DNA from: Nitrospiraceae bacterium
Lineage (GTDB): Bacteria > Nitrospirota > Nitrospiria > Nitrospirales > UBA8639
Length of the DNA: 26,580 bases
NCBI GenBank assembly: GCA_020632595.1
Contig: JACKFF010000023.1
Span: 1-26,580, forward strand
Direction: 5' to 3'
Shown here: positions 16,101 to 24,340 of the stretch, piece by piece
Layout of the letters: each line of letters begins with the position of its first letter
How positions within the stretch are numbered: position 1 is the first letter of the stretch
The notes under the pieces: model-generated
The model's input: the letters and a program-made list of their open reading frames with translations, nothing else
Told to the model about the DNA's origin: nothing
Databases searched by the model: none
Translations under genes and position numbers: made by a program

Positions 16101-17225
16101 CTAAAGGAGTGACAGACGTCTCCGTTTCACGTTGAGCAAGAGTCCCAGAGCTGTGAGATTCACAACCATGGCGCTGCCTCCATAGCTCATGAGCGGAAGA
16201 GGAATGCCCACAACGGGGGCCAACCCGGATGTCATGGCAATATTGACAACAACTCCAAAGGCTATCATGGTGACTACTCCGACAGCCAAGAGAGTGCCGA
16301 CGATGTCTTTGGCTTTCAACGCGATTTCTAAACCCATCAAAAATAAGAGAATATAGAGGGACAGTAAGACTATTGACCCAATAAAGCCCCATTCCTCTGC
16401 GAAAACCGCGAATACAAAATCGGTGTGGCCTTCAGGAAGAAATTTAAACTGGGTTTGCGTTCCCCCATATAATCCCTTTCCCAGTAATTGGCCTGAACCG
16501 ATGGCGATGCGTGATTGAAGCCCGTGATAACCTTTGCCGCCCGGATCAGAATTGGGATCGACAAAGCTGAGAATCCGATCCTGTTGGTACTCGTGAAGGG
16601 AGCCCCAGACCCCGCCCCAGGCAAAGGGGAACAACATCAGTGCCGCCAAAATCACAAACCCAAAGGCCTTGGATTTCATGCCCACCGTGAGAATCACCAC
16701 AAGAAAAATGGCCAGAAAACCCAAGCTACTTCCCAGGTCAGGTTGTTTGAGGATGAGTAAAAATCCTGGAAGCACGATCAGTCCGGGTATGATCAATCGA
16801 CGAACCCAGCCTTTACGGGTGGTTGCCCCATAGTAGGCAGCCAGCATGAGTAGCAATGGAATCTTAATGAATTCTGAGGGCTGGACCGCAAAGGGGCCAA
16901 GAGGAATCCATCGTTGAGAGCCTCGACTGGTTTTTCCGGCAATTAACACGATGATAAGTAAGATCAGTCCGATCCCATAGAGCAGATAGGAAAGACGGGC
17001 GAGCTTGTGATAATCAATACCGACCGCGACCAGAAAGGCCAAGGAACCGACCACCATCCATGTGGCCTGCTTAAGATAAATAGGGAATCCGGTCGTCGAC
17101 TGAGGGTTGGTCACGCTATAAATTGATAGGATGCCCGCAGAGATAATGGCCATAATGACACCCAGGAAACACCAATCGAAGGTGTCCAGTCCACGGCGAT
17201 TCACATTGTCGTTCATTAATGACAT
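16101..17225 (-). CDS. rodA: Peptidoglycan glycosyltransferase RodA (SEDS family)
   Basis: RodA polymerises glycan strands from lipid II in the elongasome, working with PBP2. The 374-residue protein is almost wholly hydrophobic, with about ten membrane segments. It shows the SEDS signatures LGPFAVQPSEFIKIPLLL, LKQPDLGSSLGF, LPEGHTDFVFAVFAEEWG and GIPLPLMSYGGSAMV. Its length matches RodA. Being the last gene of mreBCD-mrdA, it is RodA and not FtsW. It begins 41 bp after mrdA. The first ATG (17225) is used; the ATG at 17216 is an alternative, and the nearest GGAGA lies 13 bases from 17225. Confidence 0.96.
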   Translation of the reverse strand: MSLMNDNVNRRGLDTFDWCFLGVIMAIISAGILSIYSVTNPQSTTGFPIYLKQATWMVVGSLAFLVAVGIDYHKLARLSYLLYGIGLILLIIVLIAGKTSRGSQRWIPLGPFAVQPSEFIKIPLLLMLAAYYGATTRKGWVRRLIIPGLIVLPGFLLILKQPDLGSSLGFLAIFLVVILTVGMKSKAFGFVILAALMLFPFAWGGVWGSLHEYQQDRILSFVDPNSDPGGKGYHGLQSRIAIGSGQLLGKGLYGGTQTQFKFLPEGHTDFVFAVFAEEWGFIGSIVLLSLYILLFLMGLEIALKAKDIVGTLLAVGVVTMIAFGVVVNIAMTSGLAPVVGIPLPLMSYGGSAMVVNLTALGLLLNVKRRRLSLL

Positions 17226-17266
17226 GAGAGGCGTTGTTCTCCGTCTTTAGGAGAGCGGATTCCTTC

Positions 17267-19099
17267 TCAAAGAGAAGGCTCTTGGGTAGTCTCAAAACCC
17301 ATATAGGCTTCGATGAGTGTTTTGGCCAAGGGGGCGGAAGCTGAGCCTCCATGCCCCATGTGTTCAACTAATACCGCCACGGCAATCTTCGGGTGTTCTA
17401 CGGGAGCAAAGGCCACAAACCACGCGTGGTCTCGAAATTCTTTTTGAGGCTCCTTGTTTTTATCCTTGTCTCCATCCGGTTTCAGGGCAACAACTTGTGC
17501 CGTTCCTGTCTTGCCTGCAATGCTCACGAATTCTGATTGCGCCAGTTTGGCCGTTCCCTTCGTGACGACTGCCGCCAATCCTTCCTTGATATGGGCAAAG
17601 GTTTGGGGAGAAATGGCCAATTGCTGAATGGGTGGTTCAGGCTTTTCTTTGAGTGTGCCGGTTCTCCGAAGTCTCGAGGCTTTGAGCAAGCGGGGTTGGA
17701 CCACTCGTCCGTTGGTTGCTACGATGGATGCCACTTTCGCCATCTGAATGGGCGTCACGGTTAAAAATCCCTGTCCAATAGAAATGGAAATGGTTTCGCC
17801 AGGGTACCATGGTTCCCGTTTGACCCTCTTTTTCCATTCCGAAGACGGGACAAGGCCCGACCGTTCGGAAGGAAGCGCAATGCCGGTTTTTTCACCTAAT
17901 CCGAATTGACGAGCATAGGTGGAGATGGGATCAATGCCCAATTGATTGCCGGCTTTGTAAAAGTAGACATCGCACGATTCCGCGATAGCTTTGGTTAAGT
18001 CGACCTGACCGTGGCCTCCCGCCTTCCAATCACGAAAGACCCGCCTTCCAAAGGGAAAGGTTCCATGGCAGGGTATCATTTCCTGTGCGCTGAGGGTTTG
18101 AGTCTCCAGGAGGGCCGCGGCCATAATGATTTTAAATACCGATCCTGGAGGATACTGCCCTTGAATGGCGCGATTGGTGAGAGGGTGACGTGTATCCTTA
18201 AGAAATCGTTGCCAGTCCTTGGCACTAATCCCTCCCGAAACATCATTGGGATTAAACCCGGGTTTACTCGCTAGAGCTAGAACGTCCCCATTCCAGGGAT
18301 CCAGGGCAACAATGGCCCCCGCTTCCTGTCCTAGAAGGTCCTCGGCGAGGCGCTGAAGTCGAATGTCGAGCGTCAGGTACAGGTCATCCCCGGCCAGGGG
18401 ACGTCGAACTGAGAGAGACCGTTTTGGATACCCCAAGGCATCGACTTCAATCACTTCCTCTCCGGTTTCTCCAAGAAGATATTCATCAAATGTCCGCTCC
18501 ACTCCATTTTGCCCGATGATGCGTCCTCCCTGAAGATGGGAAAATTCGGGGTCTTTAAGCTGTGATTCGGAAATTTCACCCACGTAACCCAAAACGTGAG
18601 AGGCATAAGTGTTCAGTGGATAGTGACGCTGATATTCAGGCTGAATCACCACACCGGGGAGTTCAAGCCGGTGCGATTCTATGAGTGCCGCCTCTTTCAG
18701 CGTAATGTCGGCTTTGATCTTGACTCGGCCCCTTCGGCTTTTTATTGAAAGTTTATTGGAAATCTCTTGTTGGTCAATATCCACGTAATGAGGTAACTGA
18801 GCTAAAAGAGCCTCACGGTCTTGTATGTCTTCCAGGGAAACATACAGTTGGAAGCTGGGAATATTATTGGCGAGAAGTTCGCCGTTCCGATCATACAGAA
18901 GTCCTCGAGCCGGTTCTAAGACAATGGATCGAGTGCGATTGTCGCGGGCGAGTTCTTGATAGTGCAATCCGTCCCGAACCTGTAATTGCCAAAGGCGCAA
19001 CCCCAGTAACACCAATAGCATCAGAAAGCCGATCTTGACGAATATTAACCGACTTTGAATATTGGCAAGTTCGTTAGCCTGGCGGGAAGTATCCAGCAT
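17267..19099 (-). CDS. mrdA: Penicillin-binding protein 2 (MrdA, class B transpeptidase)
   Basis: PBP2 cross-links the peptidoglycan made by RodA during side-wall growth. The 610-residue protein has a short cytoplasmic N-terminus, one membrane anchor (about 18-38), a dimerisation domain with RGLLYDRNGELLA (65-77), and a transpeptidase domain. That domain carries SVFK (Ser320 nucleophile, Lys323), SCD (375-377, the SxD form normal for PBP2) and KTG (530-532). The extracellular domain has the usual HVLGYVGEIS and GIEK-like QNGVERTFDEYL segments. It follows mreD by 10 bp and precedes rodA by 41 bp. No Shine-Dalgarno is visible before the ATG. Confidence 0.97.
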   Translation of the reverse strand: MLDTSRQANELANIQSRLIFVKIGFLMLLVLLGLRLWQLQVRDGLHYQELARDNRTRSIVLEPARGLLYDRNGELLANNIPSFQLYVSLEDIQDREALLAQLPHYVDIDQQEISNKLSIKSRRGRVKIKADITLKEAALIESHRLELPGVVIQPEYQRHYPLNTYASHVLGYVGEISESQLKDPEFSHLQGGRIIGQNGVERTFDEYLLGETGEEVIEVDALGYPKRSLSVRRPLAGDDLYLTLDIRLQRLAEDLLGQEAGAIVALDPWNGDVLALASKPGFNPNDVSGGISAKDWQRFLKDTRHPLTNRAIQGQYPPGSVFKIIMAAALLETQTLSAQEMIPCHGTFPFGRRVFRDWKAGGHGQVDLTKAIAESCDVYFYKAGNQLGIDPISTYARQFGLGEKTGIALPSERSGLVPSSEWKKRVKREPWYPGETISISIGQGFLTVTPIQMAKVASIVATNGRVVQPRLLKASRLRRTGTLKEKPEPPIQQLAISPQTFAHIKEGLAAVVTKGTAKLAQSEFVSIAGKTGTAQVVALKPDGDKDKNKEPQKEFRDHAWFVAFAPVEHPKIAVAVLVEHMGHGGSASAPLAKTLIEAYMGFETTQEPSL

Positions 19100-19109
19100 T
19101 GTGCGGGTC

Positions 19110-19619
19110 TTATCGTGGTCCCCGTCCTAAGTGTACCATACTCAGCGATGGGCCAATGCACTTAATAACCCAGAAAATCCCTAACGTCAGGAGGCTATTA
19201 TAGAGACCTTGCGGGAGAAGACCGGAGGAGAGGGCGTGAAAAAGGATCGGGGCATTCACAACCGGATATGCTACGATGAGAGAGGCTAATCCGCATCCTA
19301 ACGACAGGGCGAAGCTGACAAGCAAGATTGCGGGACTGGTGACGGTGGAAAACGTGTGGGTTGTGACGCCGGCCAGGGCTCCCGCGAGCCCCTTTAAGAT
19401 CATATTGAGCCCAATACCGCCCGGACTGAATAAATCTTGAAAAAGTCCCACCGTCAGTCCGATCCTGAGTCCTTTGTATTCTCCTGAGTGAAATCCCATG
19501 ACACAGGCTAGAATGAAACATAGGTCGGGGTAAATCCCTTTGGCGGATAGAATTGTGCTAAAGGAGGCTTGACCCAGAACTACCCCAAAGCACAGAAGGA
19601 TGTCGAGAAAAATAGTCAC
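19110..19619 (-). CDS. mreD: Rod shape-determining protein MreD
   Basis: MreD is a small inner-membrane component of the elongasome that partners MreC. The 169-residue product is hydrophobic with about five membrane segments and the typical N-terminal pattern IYPDLCFILACVMGFHSGEYKGLRIG followed by GLFQDLFSPGGIGLNMI. MreD is weakly conserved, so position between mreC and mrdA is an important part of the call. It starts with GTG (19619), 9 bp after mreC, without a Shine-Dalgarno sequence. Confidence 0.93.
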   Translation of the reverse strand: MTIFLDILLCFGVVLGQASFSTILSAKGIYPDLCFILACVMGFHSGEYKGLRIGLTVGLFQDLFSPGGIGLNMILKGLAGALAGVTTHTFSTVTSPAILLVSFALSLGCGLASLIVAYPVVNAPILFHALSSGLLPQGLYNSLLTLGIFWVIKCIGPSLSMVHLGRGPR

Positions 19620-19628
19620 GAGATGATA

Positions 19629-20510
19629 TTAAGGCGAAAAAGAGATGGGCGGTTTTGGTAATGATGAAGGGGGAGTAGGCTGAAACGAGGTAATGACCAG
19701 AACCGCTTCCAGTTTTGCAAAATCGACAATTGGATCAATTTCACCCAATTGAAATAAGTCGGTATCGGCTTTGGTAACCTGTTGAATCCGGCCAATTTGG
19801 AGTCCGCGGGGAAAATCATCCGTTAATCCAGATGTGACCACTGGATCTCCCGGCTGTACAGGCGATAAAGGAGGCAGATATTTCATATGAATGGTTCCTT
19901 GAGGGGTTCCCTGCACTAGACCCTCATCCCGGCTTTTTTGAATCATTCCGGTAATCGCGACGTTGGGATCGGAAAGCAGAAGTACGACCGCTGTCGTGGG
20001 GTTGACTCGTACGACACGACCTACTACTCCGGCATCGGTGATGACTCCCATTTCCGGATGAATGCCGTCTTGGTTGCCTTTATTGATGATTATCGCCCGA
20101 TACCAATTGGAGACATTCCGGCCGATGATTCGAGCCGGAAGGGTCGTCATGGGTGCGGTTTCCTGATATGCCAGCAATTGTTGAAATTGCGTAGTAATAA
20201 TGGCATGTTCTCGAAAGAAATTCTGCTCCCCTTGTAGGCGCTGTACTTCCTGCTTTAGCTGTTGGTTTTCTTCCCAGACATTCTGTAGGGCGATGTAGTG
20301 GTCCCAAGCGTGACGGATAGAACCCTGTATCGAGGCGACAACATGAAGGGGGACTTCCAGAATTCGTGCGAAAGGCCCTCCAACATGACTTAACCATTCC
20401 TGAGATTGTCGCGGTAGAAACAGCAGGAGGGCGAGGAATAGAATGAAGATAACTCCTAGAACTCGCCGGATACTGGTGGATATGGGAAAATTTGTCTCTG
20501 ATCGAGGCAT
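19629..20510 (-). CDS. mreC: Rod shape-determining protein MreC
   Basis: MreC is a bitopic protein that connects the cytoplasmic MreB filament to periplasmic PBP2. In this 293-residue protein there is a membrane helix at about 16-33, a coiled coil at about 72-115 (VWEENQQLKQEVQRLQGEQ), then the two beta-barrel domains with ARIIGRNVSNWYRAIIINKG, GVVGRVVRV and GDPVVTSGLTDDFPRGLQIG. A Pro/Ser-rich tail ends the protein. It begins 16 bp after the mreB stop and precedes mreD by 9 bp. The bases before the ATG (CTTCCCTC...) are unlike a Shine-Dalgarno sequence. Confidence 0.96.
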   Translation of the reverse strand: MPRSETNFPISTSIRRVLGVIFILFLALLLFLPRQSQEWLSHVGGPFARILEVPLHVVASIQGSIRHAWDHYIALQNVWEENQQLKQEVQRLQGEQNFFREHAIITTQFQQLLAYQETAPMTTLPARIIGRNVSNWYRAIIINKGNQDGIHPEMGVITDAGVVGRVVRVNPTTAVVLLLSDPNVAITGMIQKSRDEGLVQGTPQGTIHMKYLPPLSPVQPGDPVVTSGLTDDFPRGLQIGRIQQVTKADTDLFQLGEIDPIVDFAKLEAVLVITSFQPTPPSSLPKPPISFSP

Positions 20511-20526
20511 GCAAATTGAGGGAAGC

Positions 20527-21570
20527 TCAGGGATTCAGCCTGGAATGCGAAGCAAGTTTCCGAAGGAGGCTGAATTCTTCAAGAGTTTTCCCTACTCCCA
20601 AGACAACCGAGGTTAAGGGGTCATCGACAGTAACTATGGGTAAAGACGTTTCCTCACGTAGTCGATTATCCAGCCCTTGAAGCATCGATCCGCCTCCGGT
20701 CAGCACGATCCCGCGGTCAATAATATCCCCTGCCAATTCAGGCGGAGTGTTTTCCAAAGCCAGACGGATGGCTCGGATGATGGTGGTGAGGCAATCTTGT
20801 AACGCTTCTCGTATCTCATTGTCGTCAACGAGGATCGTTCTGGGGATGCCGGACACCACATCTCGCCCTTTGACGGCCATTTGCTTTTTTTCAGCCAGAG
20901 GGTAGGCTGAACCGATTTCCATCTTGATGCGTTCTGCCATATGTTCGCCGACTAACAAGCTGTATTCCCGCTTGAGATAGCTTGTGATGGCTCCATCTAG
21001 TTGATCGCCCGCGATACGGACCGATTCACTGTACACAATGCCTCCCAGGGAGATCACGGCGATGTCGGTAGTACCTCCTCCGATATCGACGACCATATTG
21101 CCGGAAGGTTCGGTAATTGGTAATCCTGCTCCAATGGCAGCGGCCACCGGTTCCTCAATCAGATAAACTTCACGGGCGCCGGCAAGCTCGGCTGATTCCT
21201 TGACGGCACGTTGTTCGACTTGTGTGATCCTGGATGGGACACCAATGATAATGCGTGGCCTGAGGAGAGTTCCCCCGCGATGAACTTTTTGGATAAAGTG
21301 GCGTAGCATGTGTTCCGTCATATCAAAATCAGCAATAACACCTTCTCGCATGGGACGAATCGCGGTGAGATTGCCCGGGGTTCGCCCGATCATTCGCTTC
21401 GCTTCCTCCCCAACCGCGAGAAGTTTTTTGGAGTTTGTCTCAACTGTTACGACGGAAGGTTCGTTCAGGACAATCCCTTTTCCCTTGATATAAATTAAGG
21501 TAGAGGAGGTTCCCAGATCGATGGCCATGTCTTGGGAAAAATGGCTAATGAAATAATTAAATATACCCAT
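20527..21570 (-). CDS. mreB: Rod shape-determining actin homologue MreB
   Basis: MreB forms membrane-bound filaments that organise lateral wall synthesis. The 347-residue protein contains the actin-fold nucleotide motifs: phosphate 1 AIDLGTSSTLIY (16-27), phosphate 2 VVDIGGGTTDIAVI (160-173), and the adenosine motif GIVLTGGGSMLQGL (287-300). It also has the MreB-typical NEPSVV and LIEEPVAAAIGAGLPI. The first residues, MGIFNYFISHF, are amphipathic and suit membrane attachment. It is the first gene of a five-gene operon. The ATG at 21570 has no Shine-Dalgarno upstream, and the candidate promoter would give a leader of about 260 nt. Confidence 0.98.
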   Translation of the reverse strand: MGIFNYFISHFSQDMAIDLGTSSTLIYIKGKGIVLNEPSVVTVETNSKKLLAVGEEAKRMIGRTPGNLTAIRPMREGVIADFDMTEHMLRHFIQKVHRGGTLLRPRIIIGVPSRITQVEQRAVKESAELAGAREVYLIEEPVAAAIGAGLPITEPSGNMVVDIGGGTTDIAVISLGGIVYSESVRIAGDQLDGAITSYLKREYSLLVGEHMAERIKMEIGSAYPLAEKKQMAVKGRDVVSGIPRTILVDDNEIREALQDCLTTIIRAIRLALENTPPELAGDIIDRGIVLTGGGSMLQGLDNRLREETSLPIVTVDDPLTSVVLGVGKTLEEFSLLRKLASHSRLNP

Positions 21571-21818
21571 GGGAAGTGTTAAGTGCTATGAATTTCAGAG
21601 GGTGGGCGACAATGGCGGAATCGGAATTAGGATTGTTAGAGTCTTTCTGGGCTCCGGGAGAAATAGATACCCGGTGCCATTTTATGGGTGTATCGACGTT
21701 CGGTCGATGTTCGCGATTGGCCGGAAACCACTTAAATTTGGTTCTGGGCTGGATGAATCGTTGTCGGCACTCAAATATTTCCACCTAAGTATTTAGAAGG
21801 TGGAGCCATAAGGTCGGA

Positions 21819-21847
21819 TTGTTCCCTGTCGCAGACAAAAGTATATC
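21819..21847 (+). promoter_or_regulatory. Candidate leuC promoter
   Basis: TTGTTC (21819-21824) and TATATC (21842-21847) are spaced by exactly 17 bases. The hexamers match the sigma-70 consensus only partly (3/6 and 4/6). Confidence 0.3.
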
Positions 21848-21848
21848 A
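21840..21848 (-). promoter_or_regulatory. Candidate mreB operon promoter (extended -10)
   Basis: The minus strand reads TGATATACT, an extended -10 (TG, one base, TATACT). The -35 at 17-base spacing, TTGTGG, is weak. Transcription would start near 21833, leaving a leader of about 260 nt before mreB. Confidence 0.35.
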
Positions 21849-21981
21849 GAAGTCTTAAAAGACCACAAAGAAAAGGCGGCTATGAATCCAACTCTGCAAA
21901 AAACTCTTCCTGGCTCTTGCCAGAAGGGGATGAATGTAGATAATTAGAGTCCGAAAATTTTCAAAAAGAAGGGTACATTCC

Positions 21982-23388
21982 ATGGCAAGCAAAACTTTGT
22001 TTGAAAAGATTTGGGATCAACATGTGGTTCGTGAAGAGCCAGATGGAACGACCCTATTATATATTGACCGACATTTGGTGCATGAAGTGACCTCTCCGCA
22101 AGCCTTTGAAGGACTTCGGTTAGCCGGAAGAAGGCCGCGACGTCCAACCGCGGCGCTTGCTGTTCCTGATCACAATGTTCCAACCACCGACCGGTCACAG
22201 GGCATTGCCGATCCCATGAGTGCCTTGCAAATTTCAACCTTGGAAGGCAACTGCGCAGAATTTGGAATAACCTATTATGGAATGCAGGATATTCGGCAAG
22301 GCATTGTTCATGTGATCGGACCTGAACAAGGGTTGACCCTACCGGGGATGACCATTGTGTGTGGAGATTCTCATACCTCCACTCATGGGGCGTTTGGCGC
22401 CTTGGCCTTTGGTATTGGGACTTCAGAGGTCGAGCATGTGCTGGCAACGCAATGTTTGGTTCAGAAACGACCAAAAACTATGGAAATACGCGTGGAGGGT
22501 ACGCTTCCTGACTATTGTTCTTCCAAAGATGTGATTCTGGCGATTATCGGGCAAATTGGGATTGGTGGTGGAAACGGCTTTGTCGTGGAATATACGGGTT
22601 CGGTAATCCGGTCGTTTTCAATGGAGGGTCGGATGACCCTCTGTAACATGTCTATTGAAGCGGGAGCGCGCGCTGGTCTTGTCAGTCCAGACGAATCGAC
22701 GGTTGCATACCTGAAGAGCCGACCCCTCAGTCCGAAAGGAGCGCTGTTTCAACAGGCGAAGTCGGATTGGCTGAATTTGAAAACCGACCCCGGAGCCAGA
22801 TTTGATAAGGTTGTCGAGCTGCGCGGGGAAGAGGTTTCTCCTCAAGTAACTTGGGGGACCAATCCGGGAATGGTGACGGATGTGAATGGCCATGTGCCCG
22901 ATCCTGAATCTATTACGGATGAAAAATTGCGTATGGCCACAGAACGGGCCTTAGCGTATATGGGGTTGCCAGCTGGCATCCCCATATGTGATATCCGGGT
23001 CGATCGAGTCTTTATCGGGTCCTGCACAAATTCACGAATTGAGGATTTGCGGGTGGCGGCACGGTATGTCAAAGGAAAACGCGTCGCTCAAAGCGTCAAA
23101 GCTATGGTGGTCCCAGGGTCGGGGTTAGTCAAACACCAAGCGGAAGAGGAAGGGTTGGATCGGATTTTTCGCGAGGCGGGTTTTGAATGGCGTGAACCGG
23201 GATGCAGTATGTGCCTCGCCATGAATGCGGACGTGCTTACACCGGGGGAACGATGTGCCTCAACCAGTAATCGAAATTTCGAGGGGCGTCAGGGTAAGGG
23301 GGGACGGACGCACTTAGTCTCCCCTGCCATGGCTGCTGCTGCTGCGGTTGAAGGACATTTTGTGGATATTCGTGATTGGAAGATGTGA
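21982..23388 (+). CDS. leuC: 3-isopropylmalate dehydratase large subunit
   Basis: LeuC, with LeuD, isomerises 2-isopropylmalate to 3-isopropylmalate in leucine synthesis using a [4Fe-4S] cluster. The 468-residue protein has the aconitase-family cluster cysteines Cys348 (FIGSCTNSR), Cys408 and Cys411 (GCSMCLAMN), plus VCGDSHTSTHGAFGALAFGIG (from Val126) and STSNRNFEGRQG near the end. These are typical of the bacterial LeuC type rather than the archaeal type. The ATG at 21982 has GAAGGG about 9 bases upstream. leuD follows after about 70 bp; no leuB is present in the window. Confidence 0.97.
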   Translation: MASKTLFEKIWDQHVVREEPDGTTLLYIDRHLVHEVTSPQAFEGLRLAGRRPRRPTAALAVPDHNVPTTDRSQGIADPMSALQISTLEGNCAEFGITYYGMQDIRQGIVHVIGPEQGLTLPGMTIVCGDSHTSTHGAFGALAFGIGTSEVEHVLATQCLVQKRPKTMEIRVEGTLPDYCSSKDVILAIIGQIGIGGGNGFVVEYTGSVIRSFSMEGRMTLCNMSIEAGARAGLVSPDESTVAYLKSRPLSPKGALFQQAKSDWLNLKTDPGARFDKVVELRGEEVSPQVTWGTNPGMVTDVNGHVPDPESITDEKLRMATERALAYMGLPAGIPICDIRVDRVFIGSCTNSRIEDLRVAARYVKGKRVAQSVKAMVVPGSGLVKHQAEEEGLDRIFREAGFEWREPGCSMCLAMNADVLTPGERCASTSNRNFEGRQGKGGRTHLVSPAMAAAAAVEGHFVDIRDWKM

Positions 23389-23456
23389 GGTTAATAAGGG
23401 AATTTAATGCCTTCAAGATGGCCATTACATGCTCTAGCATAATACGGGAGATAGAT

Positions 23457-24092
23457 ATGCAAGCCTTTACTATATTGACCGGAACGGTCGCTCCGTTAAA
23501 TCGGGGCAATGTTGATACGGATCAAATCATCCCGAAGCAATATTTGAAAACGATCCATCGCTCCGGCCTCAAAGAGGGATTATTTGCCGATTGGCGGCGA
23601 CAGGCAGATGGCTCCCCTGATCCTGATTTTTTTGTCAACCAACCGCGCTATCAAAAGGCCACCATTCTGTTGACCCGTGAAAATTTCGGGTGTGGGTCCT
23701 CAAGAGAACATGCTCCGTGGGCCTTGTTGGACTATGGCATTCGTTGTATTCTGGCTCCGAGTTTTGCCGATATTTTCTACAATAATTGTTTTCAGAATGG
23801 GATTCTCCCCGTCGAGCTTCCAGGAGAAGACATCCAAACGTTATTTGACCGGGTAGCACAAATCGACCAATATCACGTCACAGTTGACTTGGCTCAGCAG
23901 GTTGTCACTCTTCCTGAAGGGGAGAAGTTTTCGTTCACCTTGGATCCATTTCGCAAGGATTGCTTGTTAAAGGGATTAGACGGAATTGGGCTTACGCTTC
24001 AACATGAATCTGCCATTGCCACATATGAAAAACGCAGGGCTCAGGAGGCTCCCTGGCTCTTTCAGGATATTTTGCCTTCAGACCGATCGTGA
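23457..24092 (+). CDS. leuD: 3-isopropylmalate dehydratase small subunit
   Basis: LeuD supplies the swivel domain that completes the isopropylmalate isomerase active site. The 211-residue protein has the conserved VDTDQIIPKQYLK near the N-terminus and ENFGCGSSREHAPWAL in the middle, followed by SFADIFYNNCFQNGILPVEL. Its length fits the longer bacterial LeuD type. The frame is open back to 23376 and overlaps leuC, but I chose the ATG at 23457: it has GGGAG 7 bases upstream and gives the family N-terminus (MQAFTILTGTVAPL). It is expected to be co-transcribed with leuC. Confidence 0.97.
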   Translation: MQAFTILTGTVAPLNRGNVDTDQIIPKQYLKTIHRSGLKEGLFADWRRQADGSPDPDFFVNQPRYQKATILLTRENFGCGSSREHAPWALLDYGIRCILAPSFADIFYNNCFQNGILPVELPGEDIQTLFDRVAQIDQYHVTVDLAQQVVTLPEGEKFSFTLDPFRKDCLLKGLDGIGLTLQHESAIATYEKRRAQEAPWLFQDILPSDRS

Positions 24093-24340
24093 AAGTCTTT
24101 TGATCTTTTCGACTAATCGGGATGGTCCTGGATGGATCCATCTCGATTCTCCTTCCGATCCTATCCGGCCGAGTTTTCCCCCATACCCGTTGATGGGGCG
24201 CAGCGTATGGTAGACATTATCCTCAATCCGAGGAATGTTGGGTCCTTGAGGGCATCATTCCCATCTCCCTTATCCTGTTCTCGTATATTGCTGGAAATGT
24301 CCGGAAGGGTTGTCATTGCCCAGGGCTGCACCTCCGAATT

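Larger units (their letters stand above)
21571..21981. other. Divergent intergenic region between mreB and leuC
   Basis: No gene is credible here; short frames on both strands lack family features and ribosome binding sites. The region must hold the promoters of the mre operon and of leuCD. A small hairpin with a CTGGC-TCTT-GCCAG core lies just after 21900, and opposed promoter-like sequences lie at 21819-21848. Confidence 0.6.

Noticed and set aside
21557..21796. Overlapping 70-75 codon frames on both strands between mreB and leuC
   Set aside because: Several frames on both strands compete, none with a ribosome binding site or plausible protein composition. They look accidental.
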